From NCBI GenBank assembly GCA_963682175.1, contig OY821772.1:14252743-14316742 (forward strand): DNA of 64,000 bases, given 5' to 3'. Position 1 is the first letter of the stretch, and each line of letters starts with the position of its first letter. Positions 55,451-64,000 of the stretch are shown here, piece after piece. This DNA is from Triglochin maritima (lineage: Eukaryota > Streptophyta > Magnoliopsida > Alismatales > Juncaginaceae). A program made the position numbers and the translations under genes. The notes under the pieces are model-generated. The model worked only from the letters and a program-made list of their open reading frames with translations. It ran no database searches and had not been told where the DNA came from.

Positions 55451-56736
55451 AATACCCCCACACCTAACTTTTCCTAGTCCCGAGCAAAACAAAGAAAGAG
55501 AAAAATGAAAGAAAGGAAAAAACATACGAAAAACAGGAAAACCTAACTCACTTTCATTGGAATCACGGTTGCACTTAGCACGTGCAACAAGCCGTGCCCA
55601 CAAAATCCGAACACAGATGAATTGTTCAATCTAGAAACTCGACTCGATGGACTCATTTTTATCGATCATTGGACGCGGTAATCCTACGGGCCGACTCTAT
55701 GGATGTATTCAGTCCACACACCTAGCCTAATGAACGACTCGTGCAAGTTATCTGTGGACTTAAGTGAAAGACATGGACAACCTCAACATCCTCAAGTGAT
55801 ACAAAGTGTAAAGTCCATTAAGGTTCTTATTTGCATTACCATTTTTTTTCTTATTTTTTTATTAGTTGGAGCTTCATTCTCCCAGGGTCAGGTTTCGTGC
55901 ATCATTGCCTATGAGGACTTACACTATCACGTATATCTTTCCCCAAATCTCCACATAAGGCAATCCCTACCACCCGTATAACGGGAGTTCGGTCGGCGCA
56001 TCCCAAGTCAGATGACTCGAAAGCACCTGACACAAAGTCCCCTCAGGCCCACTTTCCCGAGTGATAGGAGCCGTGCGAGAAGAGAGAACACCTACTTACT
56101 TATATATTATTTACACATGAACCAAAGCCCCTACACTTAATGTCTCACAACAAGATTTAAAGGGTCATTGACTACAACAAACTTCCTTATATTAACATAA
56201 ACGAATTATTGACTCACTAGGTTTCGTGCATCCCCCTGTATGGGACTTCTTTAAATGTTTGAGTACTGAAACCCTATGATTACTCGCCCCCCGAGGGAAA
56301 ACCGGGGTGCATCCTAACGACTTGATTAAGTCCTAAAGCCACTGTACTAGATATCCTAATGCATCAAGCTCAAGACAATTTTGGGAGCTTTCTTTTTATT
56401 TTGTCTCTCAATGGTTTTGCACATGCTAAACAAATGCAAAACCCACAAAACATTTTATTTCTCAAACACATGAAGATTTTGAAAGAATTGTGAAAATTTT
56501 GAAGCACTAGGCAAGCAAAAGAAGAAAAGTCACCCAAGGATCATGACAAGCAGATATATCGTTATTAAATGCAACACACTAACATGACCCTAACTGTACA
56601 AACAAAATCAATGGAAAAGACTCGACTATGTACACACGTAAAACACCCTCACACCTACTTCATGCATTGTCCTCAATGAATGCGATTAAGATACTACATG
56701 GATTTATACATGAAAAAGGAAAGATCTCACCAACGT
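55451..56736 (-). repeat. truncated second internal region
   Basis: Nearly identical to 50826-52185 apart from small changes (a deletion of about 45 bp near 55597). It stops abruptly after GATCTCACCAACGT, where unrelated palindrome-bearing sequence begins. Confidence 0.85.
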
Positions 56737-56870
56737 TCACGCTCGGTTGACCGAACCCAATTGTCCAGGCACTCTAGACAATTTTGGTTAACCAATTGTG
56801 CCATTCGTTCCCCGTTCGGTTGACCGTTCCAAAAACACCTCGGTCGACCGAACGCAAAACCTTCCACAAC
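56737..56870. repeat. orphan fragment with CGGTTGACCG and CGGTCGACCG
   Basis: Decamers at 56744 (CGGTTGACCG), 56817 (CGGTTGACCG) and 56841 (CGGTCGACCG), the last two 24 bp apart. A long imperfect inverted repeat CAATTGTCCAGGCACTCTAGACAATTTTGG lies between. It looks like a scrap of a palindrome-bearing LTR at the broken end of the Athila-like tandem. Confidence 0.5.
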
Positions 56871-57198
56871 TACTTGCATAAAGAATGAAACATCTCCACA
56901 ATAACATAAAATAGTTTGTGTTTTTTGTTGTTGTAGATCATACATATATTGAAGCATCACCGAATTAAATATTTATCTTATGAATATAGTAAGTAAATAT
57001 TGATAGATTCGTAAAGTATGTTGAATGTCATTTGCATAACGAAGAAATATTATGCCTACATAAACAATCATTGTGAATGTATTAGGTCTAGTGTTATATG
57101 CAATATATTTTATGATGTTTTAGGAAATAGAATTCAGCTTCTGGTCCAACATCTTTAGTTATATATGTAACTGGATCTTTGTTTACACAATATAGACA
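56871..57198. other. no gene recognised
   Basis: AT-rich spacer without features. Confidence 0.4.
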
Positions 57199-57480
57199 CA
57201 CTATTGGAAAATCAACCTACCACATCGCCCTACCATGTCGGTTAGTTACAAACTGACGTGGAAGACCCCCTACCACGTCTGTTTTAGTTAACTAACGTGG
57301 TAAGGGATCTTTTTAATATATTTTAAAAAAATTCAAACCCTACCACGTCAATTTTAGTTAACCAACGTGGTAGGGGCTCTTCCATATTGGGTTTAATTAA
57401 CCGACGTGGAAGGTTTTTTTAAATTAATAAAGAATTTTAAGCCTACCATGTCAGTTTTAGTTAACCGACATGGAATGAGT
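57199..57480 (+). mobile_element. terminus of a CACTA (En/Spm) element
   Basis: The end CACTATTGGAAAAT fits the CACTA terminus pattern. It is followed by four subterminal units of the form CTACCACGTC.GTTTTAGTTAAC..ACGTGGTAGG, each an inverted repeat able to fold. Orientation and reiteration are typical of the transposase-binding regions of CACTA elements. The opposite end was not found in the window, so how far the element extends is unknown. The gene at 57580-58041 probably lies inside it. Confidence 0.75.
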
Positions 57481-57481
57481 G

Positions 57482-57486
<5 letters not shown>

Positions 57487-57517
<31 letters not shown>
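57487..57517. repeat. (AT)n microsatellite
   Basis: About fifteen AT dinucleotides without interruption between the CACTA subterminal repeats and the chimeric gene. Confidence 0.85.
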
Positions 57518-57521
<4 letters not shown>

Positions 57522-57579
57522 CAGTTCACTCGAATTAAAAATTGAAATCTTCCCTCCCAAACCTTAAACTCCCAAATCC

Positions 57580-58041
57580 ATGGAAAAAGTCTTCGTTACC
57601 GTCCGGGTCCGGCCATCCCCATTGCCGTTGGAGACCGATCCTGGTGAAGGGAATGCGAAATCCAACACCAGGAAGACTGATAAGTCTTCGTTGTTGTCCG
57701 TGCTCGGATGCAATGCGTCCCCATCCATTGAGGACCTCAAGAGCATCCTCGTATCAGGTTGTTTTTTTTGAGGTTTTGATGTCAGATCTAGTGGTTTTTG
57801 AGGTGGATCTGGTGTTTTGGTCGCAGTTGGAGGGGAAGTTGACGAGGAGAGATTGGAGATGCTTTTGAAGGAGGTGGAGGGGAAGGACGTGGCGGAACTG
57901 ATCGTGTCCGAGAGGGAGAAGATGGCATCTGTGCCGGTTGGAGGTGAGGGAGGAGTCGTTGGAGTTGTGGCGCCGGTTGCCGAAGGTGGAGAAGAGGATG
58001 ACATCTCGAAAGACGACATCTTGGAGTTAGAAAAATGGTAA
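57580..58041 (+). CDS. chimeric two-exon gene: ribosomal stalk P2 body with foreign N-terminus
   Basis: Exon 1 is 57580-57757 and exon 2 is 57827-58041, joined by a 69-bp GT-AG intron. The spliced frame is intact, 130 codons. From residue 36 it follows acidic ribosomal protein P2: [20 protein letters not shown], then across the junction [26 protein letters not shown] and REKMASVP, then a Gly/Val/Ala-rich hinge. The intron lies exactly after ILVS, where P2 genes have one, so this is genomic capture and not a retrocopy. The first 35 residues are not P2. [12 protein letters not shown] resembles the kinesin motor start. The C-terminus ([14 protein letters not shown]) lacks the conserved DDDMGFSLFD tail that binds elongation factors, so it is unlikely to work as a stalk protein. 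Confidence 0.72.
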
Positions 58042-58149
58042 TCTTTACTTCCTTATTGTAGGTTCCAATCGTCATGAACGATGAGAGTAAGAGAGCAAGG
58101 TTGTGGATCCAAGTTTACAGTGAAGAAACCATGAAACAATCCATTCCGG

Positions 58150-58600
58150 TCGTTACAGGTTCCATGTCCCATGGCCATTGAGACTTTTGTGCTTCATCTT
58201 GACTCCAACAAGGATCCACCTGCGATCGAGCTTATGATTGATAATATAAAGGAGGTTGGATGTTCCTTGTTGGATGACTTGGGGGAGAAGCCCCATTCTT
58301 AGTGAAAGCGGTGTGCCACATTCTTCGAATGAGCCTGAGGAACTCATTCCGATGCACCTGCCTACTGGTTGGAGGGTTTTGTTCGATGAGCAACTAAACC
58401 CTAGTGAGGCAACACAACTCCACTCATTCATGTTGCCTATACCCAACCAATATCATGAGGGGTTTGAGCCTTTCAGCTTTGACCTTTCACCCCGCATGAT
58501 ACCTCACAATATCAATGAAGCGGGGCCATCTTCTCAAATCTCTGGTCCGCAGGACTCGATGTTCTCATTTGATGTTCTTTGACCAAATGATTATGAGAAT
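58150..58600 (+). CDS. hypothetical frames, unknown origin
   Basis: Two adjoining frames: one near 58172-58305 (MAIETFVLHLDSNKDPPAIE, ends in TAG), and one at 58256-58582, 108 codons (LPTGWRVLFDEQLNPSEAT, SQISGPQDSMFSFDVL). They are compositionally protein-like but match no family I know. They could be part of the cargo of the CACTA element or the end of an open frame of the Athila-like element that begins directly after. There is no supporting start context. Confidence 0.3.
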
Positions 58601-58604
58601 ATCT

Positions 58605-61600
58605 TTGTTGATGTATATATCTTTTTTCAAAAAAAGAAAAAACAATAAAAGACTCCACCAGTGAGCAATGGTTGTTGTGGCCCCAACCTTTGAGTATTTG
58701 GGCCCCATTTGTTTGACGTATTTCTCTCCCTTCTTAAGTATCACACAGGTTTTTGGGAATTCGGGGTTATGTCCATCAACATGACCATGAAACTTTCCTT
58801 GTGCTTCATGTTGGTGAGATCGTTTCTTTCTCATGCATAAATCTATAATCACAATGGATGAAGTAAGTTGTTTCATAATCACATTCATTGAGGACAATGC
58901 ATGAAGTAAGTGTGGGGGTGCTTTACGTTTGTATATATGTGAAGTCGAGTCTTTTCATTTTGTTTTTGTTTGTTTTTTTTGTTTGTATTGTTAGAGTCAT
59001 GATAGTGTGTTGCATTTAATATTGATCCATGATCCTTGGGTGACTTGTCTTCTTTTGCTTGCTTGGTGCTTTAAAAAAATTCACATTTCTTTCAAAATCT
59101 TCATGTGTTTGCGAAAGAAAATGTTTTGTGGGTTTTGCGTGTGTTTAGCATGTGCAAAACCGTTGAGAGGTAAAGTAAAAAGAAAGCTCCCAAAATTGTC
59201 TTGAACATAATGCATTAGCTTACCTAGTATATCGGCTTTAGGTCTTATCGAATTGTAAGGATGCACCCCAGTTTTCCCTCAGGGGGTGAGTAATCATGGG
59301 ATTTCAGTACTCAAACAACTAAAGAAGCACACCCTGAACCTAGTGAGTCAAATAATCCGTGTCTCTTAGTATAAGGAAGTTTGTCGTAGTTAGGAACCCT
59401 TAAAATCTTGTTGTGAAATTTAAAGTGTAGGGGTTTTGGTTCCCATGTAGATAGATAAATAAATAAATAAATAAGTGGTGTTCTCTCTTCTCGCATGGCT
59501 ACTACCACTCAGGAAATTTGGTCCGAGGGGACTTAGTGTCTGGTGCTTTCAAGCCATTTGACATGGGATGCACCGACCGAACTCCCGTTACACGGGTGGT
59601 AGGGATTGCCCTATGTGGAGATGTAGGGGAAGGTGTACATGATAGTGTAAGTCCTCACAGGCAATGATGCATGAAACCCGACCCTAGGAGAATCAAACAC
59701 CAACTAGTGTAATCCATAATGCTCCAAAAAGAAAAAGAAAAGAATGAAAAAAAGAAAAAATAAGAAGACAAATAAGAACCTTAATGGACTTTACACTTTG
59801 TATAACCTGAAGATATTAAGGTTGCCAATGTCTGTCACTTAAGTCCTTAACTAACTTGCACGAATGGTTCATTAGGCTAGGTGTGTGGATTGATTACATA
59901 TATAGAGTTGGCCCGAAGAATTGCCGTGTCCGATGATCGACGAAAATAAACCCATTGCGTCATGTTGCTAGGTTGAATAATGCCATCTATGTTCGGATTT
60001 TGTGGGTATATCCGCTGAAAACCCTTAGGAGACAACACTCCTCCTTGGTGACAAGGAGGTTTAACGACTTGTTGCAGATGCTAAGTGCAACCGTGATTCC
60101 TACGAAAGTGAGTTAGGAATTCCCTGTTTTATCTATGCTTTTGTCCTTTCTTTCATTTTTCCCTTTCTTTGTTTTGCTCGGGACTAGCAAAAGTTAGGTG
60201 TGGGGGTATTTGATTGACATCATATCATGCATATATTTGTGTCTTATATCCTTTATTTTTAGCCTAAGTAATGCTACATAACGAGTTTTATGTTTAAGTT
60301 TCAGGAACAAACAAGTTTGAGGAGAAGAGGCATAAAATGATCTAAAAGTAAGAAAAAAGACTGAGTTGTAAGACTTATGGACTGAGATGAAAGAGAGAAG
60401 CACCCGGATATAAAACCAAAAGGATCAATGAGCAAATCAAGAAGTTCCACGCCTTAATGATGAGTATTTTGGCAATTAAATCCAGGCCCAACGATCAACA
60501 ACCAAATAGGCTTCATCAAACACCAAGAAATCAAGCAAGAACCGAGCCACCAAAATCCATACTCGATCAGACACATATAAACCACAAATTGGCTGGTCCA
60601 AGACCGCCAATTAGCGGTCCATATTTGTCCAAATGCGACATGCTTTAGTCAGGAGGTGTATTAGGTTGTTTTATGTTCATTTATAGTATGCAATTAGTCC
60701 TATATCAAGGGATTGTCCCGGATTACATTTTTCCATGCCTATAAATAGAACACCTCCTCTCCTTTGTATTCACCCATTGCTTGATGACATTCTCTCTACT
60801 TGGAGTAAAGCCTTGAAGAAAAACTCAAGTGGAGAAGAATGCTACTCGCAATGTTAGTCATGTTAATAAAATAGTTTTCTTAGTTTGTTCTCACGTTGTC
60901 TCTTTTTCATGCATGCTTAGCTTAGTCTTGTTTCTTTAATCTTAGTCTAAATTAGTTAGAATGTCTCCTTCTCTTTATATGAATGATTTCTTAATGTGTA
61001 GTTAGTAGATCCATCCGCTTTGGAGGGTGGAGATGATGTACATATATGTTGTGAAGTTTGGATGTTTGATGAATTTTGGATTGTGTAAACTTGCATGTTT
61101 GTATGTTCATTGGGGGTATTTTAATCATCTACATGTTGGGATTTTGATGGGTTTTTCCATAACATTTAGACACTTCCCATGCTTAGTTTCCTCATGTTTA
61201 TTGACTGAAATTTCCCGCTGAATATGCTACATGTTAGTTATGTGTTTGTATTTTTGTTTGCTTGCTTGATTGATTGAATGAAGAAACTATGTTTTGATGG
61301 GTTTTGCCATAACATTTAGACACCTCCCATTCTTAGCTTTGTGCTTCACATGAGTTTATGATTTTTTATGAGTCTTGCCATATCTTTAGACACTTCTCAT
61401 GTTGAGCTCAATCTTATGATAATCAAGTAGTAATTACCGATACATTGTGTGAATGAATTGATAGGTTTTTCCACATCTTTAAACAATTCCTATGCATGAA
61501 AACGCACAAACGACACACATACATGTTTACATGCATCATTCATCACTTATTCCACTTCATATGTACACACACTCCACCCCTTAAGGGTTTCTCTTCTTGA

Positions 61601-61796
61601 TTTCCAATCTTCTCTTGGTTTCTTTCGCATTTCTTACTTACTAGTTTAGTGTAATTTAGCTTAGCATAATCACATATCTTCACCCTTAGTTGCCACTTGA
61701 TTTTTTAAGAACCAAATGCTACTCACCTCCATGCAGATCGACCCGTACTTGCCACCGCTTCATCGCGGTCGTGCACTTGCGGTAATTAATAAAACA
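58605..61796 (+). mobile_element. plus-strand Athila/Tat-like element, 3' non-coding region and 3' LTR
   Basis: 58605-60210 corresponds, inverted, to 50826-52370 (CTCCACCAGTGAGCAATGG, GACAATGCATGAAGTAAGTG, GGGACTAGCAAAAGTTAGGT). It is followed by the purine tract AGGTGTGGGGGTATT (60196-60210) and an LTR (60211-61796). No 5' LTR or gag is present. Divergence from the minus-strand units is noticeably greater than between those two units, so this is a separate, older insertion. Confidence 0.85.
60211..61796 (+). repeat. 3' LTR, Athila/Tat-like
   Basis: Starts TGATTGACATCATATCATGC and ends TAATAAAACA. TATA motif CTATAAATAG is at about 60740-60749. The repeated phrase GATGGGTTTTGCCATAACATTTAGACAC near 61146 and 61295 is an internal duplication. 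Its right end lies 13 bp from the stop codon of the neighbouring pseudogene. Confidence 0.85.
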
Positions 61797-61809
61797 TTTG
61801 AACATACAA

Positions 61810-63440
61810 CTACATCTCGTCCTCCGAATCAGGGTTAGAAATGACTCACTTACTCTTCCACGCCTGTATGAATCCATCCAACTCTACACATGCAGCTCTC
61901 GTATCGTCGTCCGGCATCAGGTCCCTCTTATCCAATAACAGTTGCGCAAGTCATATCACATTTCTCATCCACTGTATATAACAACAAAATAAGTGTGCAT
62001 TAACAATAAAAACAAAATATATATTAAAAATTAAAATAAATTAAAAAACTTACCGCATCGGCGTATGTCATATCCGGTAGTCTCTCAGGTCTCTCAGCAA
62101 TACCGCGCACGAGAAAGGGATGTGAGTACTTACAAAACCAAGCCAAATAATCTGCATCACAAGTGGCGGGATCGCGGCTACGTGCGGAATCGGCAACATG
62201 AATTCGGGCTCCTCTCGGAAATGTGCGCCAAATCGATCCCGCGATCAAAATGGGGTATCTATGGTAGTACGTCGCCGAAGTCTCAGATCACACTGCTTGC
62301 TCTGCCGTCGGGATGACAATGGGATCACCTGAACGTATCCTAACTGACGCAAGACGCGATCAGGCATATAAGGCTCGATGATATCCCGATAATGAATACA
62401 ACCACCCACCAATAAGGTCCTCGACACCTCTGCAGCAGGGTGAGGACCATAAGGCAACCACTAAACGTTGACACGTTAAAAATAAAAATAATAAAATTAA
62501 CGTAAATAATATAGTCTTATACCTGCGATGTAGTCATTTGATCTAGCCGTCTACGAATGGAATGTAGTCGGGCCTCGCTACGGACGGTCCACATACGTGA
62601 ATGAGGATAGTCTGACTCAATGATTTTATGCTCCCAATGCGGGAGAAAAAGAGGAAAGTACTTATATATCCAAGCCTACAACAGCGTAAGACAACCCGCA
62701 AGACCTACACAATCATCACGGCTAGCTATCCCCAACTAACGATACAAGTATGCCAACATCGCCAACCCCCACGAGTACTCATCAATAGTATCTGGATCCT
62801 TAGCCTCCAATATGCCACATGGTCTAACCCTACAACCGTTCTTGTCGACAAACAAGACGCATCCAAGCAATAAGAACAGGTAGGCAGTCAACTGTGTCTC
62901 CTCGGGCCGCGGGGAATGAGGGCGTCTGTAGAATTTGTCAACGGAGTCAATGCTAACACCACCACTACTCCAAAAGGGGTTATCCTTCCGAAGACCACCA
63001 ACGGTCACCCCGAGTAGCTCGGCTACACAACTCTTCAGCTCAACCGTCGATTCCTGAGCAACGACCATACGACCCTCAACAGGAATGCGAAGAATTTGGA
63101 CCACGTCATGTAGCTTTATCATCATCTCTATGAAGCGCAGGTGGAAAGAGTTCGTGTCAGGTTGTCACCACTCCACAAACGTAGATATCAACGACATGTC
63201 AATGTGAATGAACATGCTCCAGGGCAAGTGATCTAATTTGCTAGCAACAACGGTCTCCGTGATATCGGCACTCAAAACTGACCACCAACTTTGCAGTGAA
63301 ATACAGGTTATGTTTCGATTATGGAACTTCAGAACCTTTCGATCCTCGCCCGCCCAAATAGGTCTAGTAATGTGGCCGCAAAAACTAGGAATTAAGCTCC
63401 CATATATAGGACCACCAGACATCATATCAGTGACGATCCA
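61810..63440 (-). pseudogene. plant mobile domain (PMD / MAIN-like) pseudogene
   Basis: On the minus strand the sequence follows the aminotransferase-like plant mobile domain: ARKV-type start RKVLKFHNRNI, WSMFIHIDMSLISTFVEWWQ-like region, MMIKLHDVVQILRIPVEG, LTAYLFLLLGCVLFVDKNG, YSWGLAMLAYLYR, then exon 2 (GGCIHYRDIIEPYMPDRVLR, QLGYVQVIP) and exon 3 to TAG 61810-61812. Introns 62461-62522 and 61972-62053 keep GT-AG borders. Lesions: TGA 63165-63167, TAG 62736-62738, TAG 62676-62678, a one-base frameshift after VQVIP near 62320, then further TGA codons where CGA is expected. PMD proteins are involved in silencing and meristem maintenance and are often carried by transposons, and the CACTA terminus at 57199 makes that plausible here. 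Confidence 0.78.
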
Positions 63441-63780
63441 AGATGAGTAATCAACCCTCTTCTTTTTGTGACTTCAGGCATCCAAAGTGTACAAACTCGA
63501 ATCGCCAGTCACAAACCTACCACCTCTACCCTCCTCTAATATACGCCTCCTCCCGCTCAAACTCCAACCCATACCACCCCTCATCGTCACTATCCTCATC
63601 GTCACCCTCCTCAGAAACGTCATCATCATCAAACGGGTCATTACATATCTGATGATGACGTGCATACTCTCTCCCTCCTAACCGAAGCAGATATACCCCA
63701 TCTGCGTGGATGACGAGGACCTGAATCCTATTCATAAGGTCGTACAACGCGTAAGGGTATTGATTTTCCCTTTCCTCCAC
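63441..63780 (-). CDS. hypothetical acidic protein fragment upstream of the PMD pseudogene
   Basis: A frame of about 84 codons (63526-63780) reads MNRIQVLVIHADGVYLLRLG, a basic patch, then the acidic run DDDDVSEEGDDEDSDDEGW. It could be the first exon of the PMD gene or the PB1-like beginning of a transposon protein. A hydrophobic start followed by an acidic linker resembles Mutator-type proteins, but no family can be assigned. Confidence 0.35.
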
Positions 63781-64000
63781 GGTAACCCGATGAGAATTAA
63801 TTAAATTTCAGAAATACAATTTCGTTAAATTGATATAAGTTACTAAATTTTCAAAATACTAATTATTATTTACTAATTACAAATTATTACTAATTAATAT
63901 TAAAAAACGGGTGGAGTGTTTGGCTTCGATGCCCCCCTCTTTTTAAATAAAAGATGTAGAAATTTTACTGTATTCGAATGTAACGGGCCGTCCGCTGGCT
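63781..64000. other. no gene recognised
   Basis: AT-rich sequence to the window edge. Confidence 0.4.

Larger units (their letters stand above)
49475..56736 (-). mobile_element. Athila/Tat-like gag-only retrotransposon in tandem LTR-internal array
   Basis: Order left to right: LTR (49475-50825), internal region (50826-54105), LTR (54106-55450), second internal region (55451-56736, truncated). Both LTRs are followed on their right by the same sequence AATACCCCCACACCTAAC, which is the polypurine side on the minus strand. The middle LTR therefore serves as 5' LTR of the left unit and 3' LTR of the right unit. Such tandems arise by unequal recombination between elements. The left unit has a primer site at 54083-54099 and only a broken gag. 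No protease, reverse transcriptase or integrase is present, so the element is non-autonomous. Confidence 0.82.

Noticed and set aside
1..64000. tRNA, rRNA, telomeric or organellar DNA
   Set aside because: None was recognised on reading both strands. Short matches to tRNA ends are primer-binding sites of retrotransposons.

Overview
The window is nuclear DNA of a flowering plant, most likely a eudicot, taken from repeat-dense intergenic sequence. The evidence is Ty3/gypsy chromoviruses with plant initiator-Met primer sites, Ty1/copia and Athila/Tat-like elements, a CACTA terminus, hAT- and Mutator-like non-autonomous elements, GT-AG introns of 60-80 bp, and plant-restricted protein families (plant mobile domain, PPR). 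The species cannot be named from sequence alone. No rRNA, tRNA, CRISPR or bacterial gene was recognised.

Layout. 1-5651: a minus-strand Ty3/gypsy element entering from the left edge, with its 5' LTR at 3873-5651. 5695-10828: a young minus-strand Ty1/copia element with 284-bp LTRs and target duplication ACACA. 10834-18506: copy A of a segmental duplication, carrying a broken membrane-protein gene split by a solo LTR (13111-14944) and flanked by a Mutator-like foldback element (11319-12370). 19250-20917: a second foldback element holding a PPR gene fragment. 21800-23522: small DNA-transposon derivatives. 24024-30337: a plus-strand gypsy relic whose integrase is split by one solo LTR and whose own 3' LTR is split by another. 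30915-31690: a third foldback. 31745-41799: a complete minus-strand gypsy chromovirus with 1.96-kb LTRs and target duplication GTTGC, with a 1.5-kb solo LTR nested in gag. 41805-45548: copy B of the duplication, with the best host gene of the window (42345-44511), a multi-pass membrane protein lacking its C-terminus because of a one-base frameshift. 45590-48700: MITEs and a MuDR-type transposase relic. 49475-56736: an Athila/Tat-like gag-only element in a tandem LTR-internal-LTR-internal arrangement. 57199 onward: a CACTA terminus followed by a small intact two-exon chimeric gene whose body is ribosomal stalk protein P2. 58605-61796: a plus-strand copy of the Athila-like family. 61810-63440: a plant-mobile-domain pseudogene with intron signals retained.

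The most unusual signal is an array of the self-complementary decamer CGGTCGACCG and close variants. The decamers come in pairs about 19-22 bp apart, start to start, and the pairs repeat roughly every 60-80 bp. Arrays of about 7 to 10 pairs occur in the LTRs of the gypsy family (3873-5651, 13111-14944 solo, 31745-33704, 39835-41799). They also occur in a different LTR type with TGTTGG/CCAACA ends (24587-26107, 37926-39435). Isolated copies lie in the copia leader and in an orphan fragment at 56737-56870.

All boundaries, target duplications and reading frames were read by eye. LTR ends without a matching partner in the window are approximate.
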